A DNA stretch of 64,000 bases. It comes from Loripinus fragilis. Lineage: Eukaryota > Mollusca > Bivalvia > Lucinida > Lucinidae. Made by a program: the position numbers and the translations under genes. How positions within the stretch are numbered: the stretch's first letter is position 1; every line of letters begins with the position of its first letter. The notes beneath the pieces were generated by a model that made no database searches, was not told the origin of the DNA, and was given only the letters and a program-made list of their open reading frames with translations. Shown here piece after piece: positions 42,801-49,029 of this stretch. The DNA lies in assembly GCA_964019695.1 (NCBI GenBank), contig OZ026515.1:39882994-39946993 (forward strand), in the 5' to 3' direction.

Positions 42801-44815
42801 ACATACCCTTCCACCTTGAAGCATATTTTCCATGTTCGAGCCCTACATTTGGGTCATGTAGCAAAGAGTTTTGCCCTGCAGGAAGCCCCATCAAGGATCA
42901 GTGGCGTTAGAGGTTTACGACAGAATCATGACCGCTTTAAGAGGAAACCTAAAGAAGATGGTAATGATAGGTATGTATTGTTTATAACGTGATTGAAAAT
43001 GTTGAATATTGATCACTTTCTTGCATCACCTGATATTTTGACTGCCAGGTTTATGATTCACTATAACTGTTTCTCAGAATGGCAAATGGTGAAGCTCCAG
43101 AGGTACTGTTAACCCTTTACCCCATATGCTATATTTAGAACATTGCATCATTTCTATAAATAATTCAAATTTTCAAATATTTTCCAAAAAATATTTTTTA
43201 CATTTCAATAGTTTGGAAAATATTATGGAAAATGGAACATTTGGTCCTCAATGTTCCGTTTTTTAAAATATTTTAAAAAAATCTTACATTTCAAAGGAAT
43301 GGAAAGGCGCTTGTTTGGAGTAAAGAGTTAAGCAAAATTTTTGAGTGCAATTTTTTTCCCCTTATCAGTTTAACCATTGAGACGTTTCTTTTCAGTACCC
43401 ACAATATATGTTTTGCTTGAGAAATAAGTAAAAACGATTTTCAGTTACACACTCTTATCTGGGGGCCTGGCTGCTCCTTAAGCAGTCTGATCATGATCTG
43501 CACTGTTTGCCTAAGGCCTTTAGTTAAGAGTGCATACCAAAAAACTAATTTTCTTATTTCTCAACCAAATCATATGTTGTGGGTATTCTAAAGAACCATC
43601 TCAATGATAGTTTTATTTCTAAACCAAATCATAGGGCGAGACAAACCAAACAAATGAGTGTAAAATTGTATATATTTTCTTATCCATTAATTTTAACATC
43701 TAATAGTTTAACCATATGTTTTGGATGCTCAAAAGAACCAGTTTTCTCTTATTTCTCAACCAAAACATATAAGAAAAGACATTTAGTTAAGTTGTACAGT
43801 AAAACCTGTCTTGAGCAGCCACTCCAAAAGAAGACCTAACATTGGGTTTCAAGATGGATTATCGCTTAATGCAGGTCAAAAGTATTGCAGAATGCTCCAA
43901 GGGAGCATTCTGCAATACTTTTTACCTTCATTTACCTCCATTTGAGCCGCGACATGTTTTGTCTATTTTTCAGTGGCCGCTTAAGACAGGTTTTACTGTA
44001 TTTTGTGCACCATTAATTTTTATCTAATGATCATGATATGAAATGCTTCGCATTTCGGTGTTTGTGACAGATTTAAAATGCCCGTTTTAACAGATCTTAC
44101 GGTTTTTAAATGGTTGCTCCCCATAAAATAGAAAACATTAATATATAGAGGATATTCAATTTTTTGGAATGAATATGCCATTTATTTCATCGAGTGAAGC
44201 AAAAATGCTTATTTCATTCATGGCAAATACATTTTCTCGTTTCACAAGATGAAATAAATGGCATATTCATGACAAAAATTTGATTTTTTTTTAATATATA
44301 CAGTTTTAAGCGTGATAGATTTTCTGCACTAAATGACGTCAGACACGTTCTCACATTACGTCATGCTAATGATGACTTTGCATAATGTGCAATGTTGGCA
44401 AAAACTGAACCCATAGGAAACATGAAACACGAAAATTTTCCTTGCGATCTAACCAAGAAAATGAATACCTTTGTGTTTTATCCATTAATAAGAAAGTGAC
44501 ATGCGTTTGAAATTCTGAAGTGGGCTCAAGAAAGTCAATGGAGAAAGCAGAGAACATCCAATTTCACCCGTGAAATACAACTTATATTTTCACAGATGTG
44601 AAATACAACTTTTTATATTTTCATGGCTCCGAAATACAGCTTTTTTAAAACATGCATTATATTTAATAAATATTTTCCTGTATTTCATTACTTTGTATAT
44701 AATAAAACTTATTATATTATACTTTTTCAGGCCATTTAAGAAGAGACTGAATGTGTCTGAGTTTTCTGGTTCCCTGGTCTTCACATCAAAGAGGAAGAAG
44801 AATCTAAAATCATGA
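26795..44815 (+). CDS. DDX31: DDX31 (Dbp7-type) DEAD-box RNA helicase, 3' eleven exons, 5' incomplete
   Basis: This gene encodes an ATP-dependent RNA helicase of the DDX31/Dbp7 family, nucleolar proteins of large ribosomal subunit assembly. Eleven exons join without a phase conflict into 1467 nt (488 codons plus TGA): 26795-26836, 29325-29389, 30659-30778, 31841-31953, 33308-33528, 36397-36585, 38630-38880, 40275-40353, 41199-41301, 42772-42970, 44731-44815. All introns are GT-AG. In order the exons give the end of motif Ia ([14 protein letters not shown]), the GGEKRK segment, motif Ib (STPGR), motif II (DEAD), motif III (SAT), motif IV (VFIS), the RLHGDM segment, motif V (TDVAARGL), motif VI (HRVGRTAR), and a C-terminal domain with YVRAYATYP and HLGHVAKSF, which is diagnostic for DDX31. 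The Q motif and motif I (GSGKT) exons were not found upstream, so the 5' end lies outside the window or was missed. The GATA gene is 8 kb upstream on the same strand. One oddity is His replacing the usual Asp after motif V ARGL. Confidence 0.94.
27179..28098. mobile_element. TIR element family Q, copy 3 (0.92 kb), in DDX31 intron
   Basis: TATACTCCTCAAAATGATTG and GGACCAA at the left match the inverse TTGGTCCTTTAATTATTTTG, AGGAGTATA at the right. TIR begins TATACTC like copy 2. No transposase recognised. Confidence 0.7.
28099..29324. other. DDX31 intron remainder
   Basis: Contains a family-O/T composite at 28780-28955 (GGAATTCACAAAATGCTTGT ... GTTCGAAATGTTAGAACATT) whose reverse complement is at 48243-48465. 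Otherwise AT-rich. Confidence 0.5.
29325..29389 (+). CDS. DDX31: DDX31 exon b (GGEKRK segment)
   Basis: It lies between TTTTAG and GTTTGT, is 65 nt, and runs phase 0 to 2. It encodes [20 protein letters not shown]..., aligning with the DDX31 PFTW...GGEKRK stretch. Confidence 0.92.
29630..29972. mobile_element. Possible pearl/Helentron-like element end
   Basis: Two ~130-bp related units with AAATTTCAGAACAATC, then GACAAAATTTGTGCGGAAAG, an AATAATAATA tract and the terminal hairpin GTCTCCCCACTTCGTTTGGG. Layout resembles the other core-microsatellite-hairpin elements. Confidence 0.45.
30013..30427. mobile_element. Element family E, copy 1
   Basis: Ends CAGGGTTCCCAC and GTGGGAACCCTG. Inside, AATCATGGA-type 9-mers recur near both ends, and a hairpin of AGCCAGAAAACTAGCTGTC and inverse lies at 30154-30210. 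Copy 2 is at 34300-34714. Confidence 0.8.
30659..30778 (+). CDS. DDX31: DDX31 exon c (motifs Ib and II, DEAD box)
   Basis: Acceptor ATTACAG, donor GTATAG, 120 nt, phase 2 to 2. It encodes [19 protein letters not shown] and ends in WLVLDEADR. The DEAD residues coordinate Mg-ATP in this superfamily. Confidence 0.95.
30964..31290 (+). mobile_element. tRNA-derived SINE family a, copy 2
   Basis: A box TAGCGCAGTTGG, B box GAGTTCGATACC, body as in copy 3, tail AAAGCAACAAAACAAAA. The 8-bp AAACCAAC at 30961 and 31283 is a possible target-site duplication. Lies in a DDX31 intron in the sense direction. Confidence 0.85.
31841..31953 (+). CDS. DDX31: DDX31 exon d (motif III, SAT)
   Basis: Acceptor TTTTTTGTAG, donor GTCAGT, 113 nt, phase 2 to 1. 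It encodes [18 protein letters not shown] and then [10 protein letters not shown], including the SAT motif that couples ATP hydrolysis to unwinding. Confidence 0.95.
32228..32471 (-). mobile_element. MITE family C, copy 2 (inverted)
   Basis: Central hairpin GATGATATGCCGCATTATGC...GGCATTTCATC flanked by AAACAGTGAAGA and TCTTCACTGTTT; ends in TTACATAAAGGGTTAA. Confidence 0.8.
32746..32950. mobile_element. MITE-B copy 3
   Basis: ACAGTAAAACCTGTG and the inverse CACAGGTTTACTGT bound a 205-bp palindrome with central GCAGAATGCTCCAAGGGGAG. Confidence 0.85.
33150..33278. repeat. Inverted repeat in DDX31 intron
   Basis: CTCTGATGTTTATGCGGCTT pairs with AAGCCACTAAAACGTCAGAG, and TTTTGATATTTGCCA with TGGCAAATACCAAAA. 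The 3' arm ends 30 bp before exon e. Confidence 0.7.
33308..33528 (+). CDS. DDX31: DDX31 exon e (inter-domain segment)
   Basis: Acceptor TGTTTCAG, donor GTGAGT, 221 nt, phase 1 to 0. It encodes [19 protein letters not shown], a variable linker, then [20 protein letters not shown], which aligns with the FAIPESLKQH...PSKLRL region that opens RecA domain 2. Confidence 0.93.
33613..33678. repeat. Hairpin element family T
   Basis: CAAACTGTGTGGACCCAGAT, central CTCCTACAGGAG, then GGGTCCACGCTGTTTG. Confidence 0.75.
33837..33893. repeat. Poly(T) then G-rich tract
   Basis: More than 30 T followed by GGAGGGGGGGGGGGGAGG. Possibly a reversed poly(A) tail, but no adjacent retroelement was recognised. 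Confidence 0.85.
34031..34267 (+). mobile_element. MITE family C, copy 3
   Basis: AACCTTTTGTATACGAATGG, then GATGAAATGCAGCATTTTGC...GCATTTCATC, ending AACAAAGGGTTAA. Confidence 0.8.
34300..34714. mobile_element. Element family E, copy 2
   Basis: Ends CAGGGTTCCCAC and GTGGGAACCCTG; the central hairpin GCCAGAAAACTAGCTGTCGG is inverted near 34498-34515, with AGCTGTCGGACA present twice in tandem. Confidence 0.85.
35276..36190 (-). mobile_element. Pearl-like element M
   Basis: It begins ATACCCCCCGCAAACTTTG with a hairpin (TTTGTTTGTGGTGGGG), a CGTG/CCGT microsatellite at 35330-35362, then three ~190-bp core units with GGGC(C/T)GATCA(A/G)CTCCTAC at 35553, 35757 and 35947, and ends CTGTGCGGGGGGTAT. 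Sits in DDX31 intron between exons e and f. Confidence 0.8.
36238..36310. repeat. Palindromic element family J, copy 1
   Basis: GGGTACTCAAAAGAACCATC and GATGGTTCTTTTGAGCAC form a near-perfect stem. Ends 86 bp upstream of exon f. Confidence 0.85.
36397..36585 (+). CDS. DDX31: DDX31 exon f (motif IV)
   Basis: Acceptor TTTTTTTGTAG, donor GTAAGA, 189 nt, phase 0 to 0, so it could be skipped without a frameshift. It encodes [19 protein letters not shown], an acidic/basic insert rich in E and K, and [10 protein letters not shown]. Palindromic MITEs of one family flank it on both sides. Confidence 0.94.
36645..36722. repeat. Palindromic element family J, copy 2
   Basis: GGGTACTCAAAAGAACAGTC and GACAGTTCTTTTGAGCACCC form a stem. 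Starts 60 bp downstream of exon f, in the same orientation as copy 1. Confidence 0.85.
36723..38490. other. DDX31 intron, mostly unrecognised
   Basis: Holds a 147-codon plus-strand open frame (37416-37859), the longest non-gene frame in the window. It resembles no family I recognise and lacks splice or initiation context, and its centre has TTGGTCCTTTATTATTCTGA, which resembles the right end of the family-Q element at 28070. I treat it as unexplained intronic DNA, possibly TE-derived. Confidence 0.35.
38491..38572. repeat. Perfect-type hairpin 58 bp before exon g
   Basis: AGCTGAGGGCACTCTCAAGG, TTTATGGACTGCC pairs with GGCAGTCCATAAA, TCTTGATAGTGCCCTTAGCT (two to three mismatches in ~38 bp). 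Confidence 0.85.
38630..38880 (+). CDS. DDX31: DDX31 exon g (motifs V and VI)
   Basis: Acceptor TTATTGCAG, donor GTATGT, 251 nt, phase 0 to 2. It encodes [20 protein letters not shown] and then [15 protein letters not shown], which includes the arginine-finger motif VI. Codon 38711-38713 is CAT (His), where DEAD-box proteins normally have Asp. Confidence 0.95.
39095..39250. repeat. Dispersed repeat family S, copy 2
   Basis: TTTTGAGACGAACCCTTTCT and TGTTTGCGCCACAAATGTGG match 15860-16005. Confidence 0.5.
39330..40008 (+). mobile_element. Pearl-like element N
   Basis: Two ~295-bp core units (GAATGAAAATTCTGTTC at 39411, GAATGAAAATCCCGTCTG at 39706), then an ACGG microsatellite (CAGACGGACGGACGGAGG at 39947-39964) and the hairpin CCCCTTCACTTTTTTGAAAAAGTG. 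Core, microsatellite, hairpin in that order. Confidence 0.75.
40275..40353 (+). CDS. DDX31: DDX31 exon h
   Basis: Acceptor TTTACAG, donor GTATAT, 79 nt, phase 2 to 0. It encodes [20 protein letters not shown], the helical region after the helicase core. The following intron starts with a ~500-bp ACATACACATTACTCA-type repeat. Confidence 0.88.
40354..40862. repeat. ACATACACATTACTCA-type tandem repeat at intron start
   Basis: Begins directly after the exon h donor. A simple ~16-bp motif is organised into longer ~120-130-bp units marked by CATGTAGATAAATACACATT at about 40425, 40558 and 40677. Confidence 0.85.
40976..41183. mobile_element. MITE-B copy 4, ending 15 bp before DDX31 exon i
   Basis: ACAGTAAAACCTGTGTAAAA at the left and TTTTACACAGGTTTTACTGT at the right; central GCTCCCTTTGGAGC. 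The only intron sequence left before the exon is ATGGTATAATTTCAG. Confidence 0.92.
41199..41301 (+). CDS. DDX31: DDX31 exon i
   Basis: Acceptor AATTTCAG, donor GTACAT, 103 nt, phase 0 to 1. It encodes [20 protein letters not shown], matching the post-helicase helical segment. A MITE-B copy ends 15 bp before the exon. Confidence 0.88.
41318..41570 (+). mobile_element. MITE family C, copy 4
   Basis: AACCCTTTGTATACTAATGA, central GATGAAATGCAGCATTATGC...GCATTTCAT, end CAAAGGATTTA. Starts about 17 bp after exon i. Confidence 0.85.
42287..42700. mobile_element. Element family E', copy 1
   Basis: Bounded by CAGGGTTCGCACAGG and CCTGTACGAACCCTG. AAGTCCTTGAAAA-type phrases recur near both ends, and a central palindrome (TTTGGTGCAGCGTATGCTGC...) lies at 42468-42517. 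Confidence 0.8.
42772..42970 (+). CDS. DDX31: DDX31 exon j (C-terminal diagnostic domain)
   Basis: Acceptor ATTTACAG, donor GTATGT, 199 nt, phase 1 to 2. It encodes [20 protein letters not shown] and [19 protein letters not shown], the stretch that separates DDX31 from other DEAD-box helicases, then a basic tail (RFKRKPKED). Confidence 0.95.
43110..43331 (+). mobile_element. MITE family R, copy 2
   Basis: TTAACCCTTTACCCCATATG to TTTGGAGTAAAGAGTTAA; inverse of 23621-23821. Confidence 0.75.
43365..43770. repeat. Broken family J copies
   Basis: Half-elements with CTTTTCAGTACCCACAATAT (43387), CATATGTTGTGGGTATTCTA (43571) and CATATGTTTTGGATGCTCAA (43714), separated by a family-T fragment. Confidence 0.55.
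43796..43999. mobile_element. MITE-B copy 5 with a MITE-A end inside
   Basis: Typical MITE-B arms, except that in the right arm the text following CCATTTG is replaced by AGCCGCGACATG, the outer 12 bp of MITE-A, after which MITE-B text (TTTTGTCTATTTTTCAG) resumes. Confidence 0.85.
44150..44285. repeat. Inverted repeat in last DDX31 intron
   Basis: GAATATGCCATTTATTTCAT pairs with ATGAAATAAATGGCATATTC. The middle holds GAAGCAAAAATGCTT. Confidence 0.8.
44731..44815 (+). CDS. DDX31: DDX31 terminal exon with stop codon
   Basis: Acceptor ACTTTTTCAG. The phase-2 join with 42970 completes an Arg codon and reads [17 protein letters not shown], ending KRKKNLKS and TGA at 44813-44815. Basic C-termini are typical of this nucleolar helicase family. 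A MITE-D copy begins about 14 bp after the stop. Confidence 0.85.
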
Positions 44816-44828
44816 ACTCTTATATAAC

Positions 44829-45073
44829 AGGCCCCGAGGTTTTTAACCTTTTTTCATGCTCAACTCAACTGAGCACGAAATTTCAACTGCTCGTAAAAAG
44901 TAAAATACCGACAAATGAAGAAGTTTCTTGCTTTTAGTTCCTTGGATGTCGTATTTATCCTGCTAATAAATGTTAAAATGCCAACCATTGTTGGCATTTT
45001 AACATTTATGAGCAGGATAAATTTTGTGCTCAGCTGAGTTGAGCATGAAAAAAGTTTTATAACCTTAGAGCCT
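44829..45073. mobile_element. MITE family D, copy 2, in the DDX31 3' UTR region
   Basis: AGGCCCCGAGGTT...AACCTTAGAGCCT ends; arms CATGCTCAACTCAACTGAGC and inverse; central TTAAAATGCCAACCATTGTTGGCATTTTAA. Starts about 14 bp after the stop codon. Confidence 0.88.
44965..44970 (+). promoter_or_regulatory. Poly(A) signal candidate for DDX31 inside a MITE
   Basis: This is the first AATAAA after the DDX31 stop codon, about 150 bp downstream, and it lies inside MITE-D copy 44829-45073, directly before its central hairpin. Later candidates are AATAAA at 46581 and its duplicate at 47361. Confidence 0.35.
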
Positions 45074-45372
45074 GATAATGACTATGAAAGAAACGTCTTA
45101 GCAATTTGGCATAAGTGTCCGTGATACTGCTGGTGGCAGAAAACAGTAAGATACGCAAATTGTTGATGCTACATGTATCTACCAGGTATTCATAGTGCAT
45201 GCAGTCGCATTGGAGTACCACCACACTGTAATGATGCCTCTCCAGCCTTGAATGAAAGAAAAGAAGTTAAACAAAGGAGGACAGTAAAAACTGAGAAATT
45301 ATAAGCGTAGATCCAAGCATAGATTTCAAGGAAATTTTATGAGGGAAAAAATTGTAATTATTTCCTTACCCA

Positions 45373-45464
45373 TCAATTTAAACATGTGTTTTGGGTGCTC
45401 AAAAGAACCGTCTCACTGAGACGGTTCTTTTGAGTACCCACAACATATGTTTTGGATGAGAAAC
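45373..45464. repeat. Palindromic element family J, copy 3
   Basis: GGGTGCTCAAAAGAACCGTC and GACGGTTCTTTTGAGTACCC: a perfect stem apart from the last bases. Confidence 0.88.
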
Positions 45465-45692
45465 AAAGAAAATAGTTTTCCAATACGCACTCTTATTTGG
45501 AGGCTTGTAAAAGTGCATAGACTTAGCCTAAATCCAGATCAGCTAGGTACTGTTTTCAAAAGGCTGAAGGTGGCCCCAGGGCTATAATAAAAGAAATTAC
45601 ACTTGACTGACTTCATCACTTCAGCGTTAAATTTGTAATGTTCATAGATATCAAAATTCAAATTTATGAGTCCGATTTTCTTTCCTAGAACA

Positions 45693-45936
45693 CCAGGCCC
45701 TGAGGTTATAAAAAAATCATGCTCAACTCAGCTGAGCACAAAATTTATCCTGCTCATAAATGTTAAAATGCCAACAATTGTTGGCATTTAATATTTATAA
45801 GCATGATAAATACAACATCTGAGAGACTTAAAGCAAGAAACTTCTTTGTTTATTGGTATTTTAGTTTTTTTTAGCAGTTGAAATTTTGTGTTCAGTTGAG
45901 TTGAGCATGAAAAAGGTTTTATAACCTCGGGGCCTG
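45693..45936. mobile_element. MITE family D, copy 3
   Basis: CAGGCCCTGAGGTTATAAAA at the left, TTTTATAACCTCGGGGCCTG at the right; centre AAAATGCCAACAATTGTTGG. A further fragment continues to about 46043. Confidence 0.88.
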
Positions 45937-46091
45937 CCATTGTCCTGGGTGATAAACTATTGCATTTTAACATTTATGACCAGGTCAAATTTCATGTTCA
46001 TGCGAGTTGAGCATGAATTTATTTTTATCATCTTGGTGCCAGGTCAGGAAAGACAAAGGCAACTGTCATCATTATTTGGGTATTGACTCTT

Positions 46092-46461
46092 AGGGTTCGC
46101 ACAGGCTTGAAAAGTACTTGAATTTAGAAAGCTTTCTTGAAAAGTCCTTGAAAATTAAATATGCGTAGAAAAATACTGGAAAATCACTCAAAAGCCTTGA
46201 AAAGTCCTTGAATTCCACTATTTTCTGTATGACTTAGCACAGTTGATGAGAGACCTAAATCGTTATAAAATTGCAAATAAAGGCTCAACAATTTTATACT
46301 CATATTCTAGTACTAATTTCTCCATTATCTCAGTCTAGCATTTCTGAAGTAGAATTTTAACACTTAAATCAGAATTTTTCCTAAAGTTTTAATCCTTGAA
46401 AACTGTAGGATAGTCTTTAGAAGTCCTTGAATTTTACTCATAATTGCCTGTATGAACCCTG
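46092..46461. mobile_element. Element family E', copy 2
   Basis: AGGGTTCGCACAGGCTTGAA to TGTATGAACCCTGA. The central palindrome present in copies 1 and 3 is missing. Confidence 0.75.
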
Positions 46462-46681
46462 ACTCTCTTTGAGAATCTTAGATAGTTACCCAATGAAAAT
46501 CGAGAGTCAGAATGTTTAAAGTCTGCTCTTTGTTGATTCTGTTGTATAAAGCAATGTAAAATGAACTTTTATGAATATAGAATAAATCATTATAACAGTG
46601 CTGCTGTAATTTTGTCAGTAATTCAGTACTTAACTGGAACAAACTTGATTATGCTCCGTAGAGTGTTTAATTGAAAAAGTA
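46275..46681. repeat. ~400-bp direct duplication, copy 1
   Basis: From about 46480 to 46665 it is nearly identical (a handful of substitutions) to 47250-47447, including TATAGAATAAATCATTATAA. The offset is 780 bp in this stretch. Confidence 0.9.
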
Positions 46682-46704
46682 TTTTCTTTTTTTTTTTCAT
46701 TTAA

Positions 46705-46793
46705 AACATATGTTGTGGGTGCTCAAAAGAACTATCTCAATGAGATGGTTCTTTTGAGCACCCAAAACCCATGTTCAAACTGATGGATAGGGA
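46705..46793. repeat. Palindromic element family J, copy 4
   Basis: GGGTGCTCAAAAGAACTATC and GATGGTTCTTTTGAGCACCC. Confidence 0.85.
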
Positions 46794-47020
46794 AATATTT
46801 ACAATTTACGTTGAAGATTTATATTTATATAGACCTTCATATGTTGTTTACAACTATTGAAGCCTTTCACTGCTACTTTTCACTATTACCCTTGTTGTAG
46901 TGTATTGTAGAGAAACTAGCCATAATTGTGGTAACATAGTGTTTTTATAGGACCGACTGTCCTAGCTGTCGTCCCAACTCAGCTTTTTCCGGCATCCGAG
47001 AGATCTGCCATTCCCACACT

Positions 47021-47461
47021 TATTTGGTGCAGCATATGCTGCACCAAATAAAGGCTCAACAATTTTATGCTCATTTTCTTGTACTAATTTCTCCATTATC
47101 TCAGTCTAGCATTTTTGAAGTAGAATTTAAATACAAATCAGGATTTTTCCTAAACTTTTAGTCCTTGAAATCTGTAGGATAGTCTTTAGAAGTCCTTGAA
47201 AAGTCCTTGAATTTTACACATACTTGCCTGTATGAACCCTGACTCCCGATGAGAATCTTAGATAGTTACCCAATGAAAATCGAGAATCAGAATGTTTAAA
47301 GTCTGCTCTTTGTTGATTCTGTTGTATAAAGCAATGTAAAATGAACTTTTATGAATATAGAATAAATCATTATAACAGTGCTGCTGTATTTTTGTCAGTA
47401 ATTCAGTACTTAACTGGAACAAACTTGATTATGCTCCGTAGAGTGTGTAATTGAAAAAGTA
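47021..47461. repeat. ~400-bp direct duplication, copy 2, with 30-bp perfect palindrome
   Basis: Opens with the palindrome at 47021-47050 (TATTTGGTGCAGCAT and its inverse), which copy 1 lacks, then runs parallel to copy 1 and to the right half of family E'. Confidence 0.9.
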
Positions 47462-48240
47462 CCGGCCTGGCATGTCGCATGTTTTGGGGCAGACCTCCTC
47501 CAAGTCCCTTGTAGTTCAGCCTGGAGCCGCAAGGTGCCCAGTATCCATGTGTCACCACAGGGAGGTACTACATAGGGCTTGCTGATGGAGAGGTTATATA
47601 CTGGCAGGAAAGACTTACGCACTTGGCTCTCTTTTCACCAATTAAGGCTAGCAAGCCGTGATAGCTGAAAGCGGAAGGAGACAAGCACACAACACACTAC
47701 GCTAACACACTAGGCATGTCACATCAACCAATGAGACACACCAATTAGGCAGTTCTAATGAGCACATTATTGGTATACAATGGTATGTTACCCATCAATG
47801 TTACCTGCCTCATTGAACACATCAATTGGCTAGTATGTGACAAAACCTACAAGATGACCTCTTAGGCCCAAATATAATGTTAATCAAAGGCCATATTCTA
47901 TTGTTATTTGACAAAATTTGTCCATCTCCATTCCCAAACCACTTTAACCAATATCAATTTGTTTACACAATTCAAATAAAATCGAAAGAAAAATGCTTGA
48001 ACTACAAAGTGGAAGCAAAGCACTGACAGACAGCAGGTGGACAGACATTAAAATGTACAGAGGACATAAAGCAATACTTCTTACATTAAATATAAGTATC
48101 ATACAATTTACCTCAAAACCTCTTATATTTAACATCAGTACATCTCACATAAAATTTTACATCACTAGATCTAAATTTAACATCAGCTTCTCTTTTATTT
48201 ATCATTTGTAAATATATCGCATTTATACTCGATACCTATT
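47462..48240. other. No gene recognised
   Basis: 47462-47700 (TGGCATGTCGCATGTTTTGG, CACCAATTAAGGCTAGCAAG) reads like another dispersed element, but no second copy exists here. The rest is AT-rich. Confidence 0.35.
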
Positions 48241-48242
48241 AT

Positions 48243-48465
48243 GGTAAATGTTCTAAACTTTTTAACACTTGTTGCCTCACAAAAAGGCCAAGACAAACCC
48301 AGCAGACCAAGATCAGACTGTTTCTGAAATGTTCTAAAATTTTGAACACTAGTTGCCTGCCCAAAAAACCCTAAACAAACAGAGCAGATCCAGATCAGAA
48401 GCAGTCTGATAAGGGTCTTCCCTGTTTGCTATTCTGACAAGCATTTTGTGAATTCCAGCCCTGAT
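48243..48465 (-). repeat. Family O/T composite
   Basis: Reverse complement of 28780-28955: TATGGTAAATGTTCTAAA at the left, GATCCAGATCAGAAGCAGTC hairpin, then GACAAGCATTTTGTGAATTC. Confidence 0.7.
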
Positions 48466-48475
48466 AACCAACATT

Positions 48476-48714
48476 TAAGCTGCGACATCTGATTTCCAAC
48501 AATGTGGCATTTTGACATGTGTAGACTCAGATGAGCCTGTGCAGCCTCCTTTTATGCTTAGAAACTTCAAATGATGTTCAGTCAGCAGCTTAACACTCAT
48601 AGAATATTCAAGCGACTAGCAAAGGCTCTGATCAGACTGCGCGTATGCGCATGCTGATCTGAGACTTTGCTTGTCGCACATACCACATTGTTGGAATTCT
48701 CATGCCGGGGCTCA
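48476..48714. mobile_element. MITE-A copy 4
   Basis: AGCTGCGACATCTGATTTCC to GGAATTCTCATGCCGGGGCT, with the shared CTGATCAGACTGCGC centre. Confidence 0.88.
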
Positions 48715-49029
48715 TTTTATTTGAGAACAGAAAGAAAAGTGTTCGAAATTTTAGAACATTTAGCATACATTTTAATTTAACATCTAGTGTCAGTCTTCCA
48801 TTCATACCAATAGCTTATATATTTGTGCCCAGTGAAACCTACAAAATGACCTGTGTGCCAAGCCTAAAATCATATCAGACTAGGTTTCTGCACAGTCTGA
48901 TCAGTGTTCACTGTCCGCATGAAGAAAACAAGAAATGTCACAAACACGTGACAAATGCCCCCAAAGGAATTGGTCTCGCATAAGTTACATTTGAGGAAAG
49001 TTAGCTGTAATATAGCACGAAAAACCTAG

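Noticed and set aside
43078..43102. Possible 25-nt DDX31 mini-exon (CTCAG before, GTACTG after)
   Set aside because: Including it would bring a TAA into frame in the terminal exon (ATT TAA). Joining 42970 directly to 44731 keeps the frame to the natural stop.
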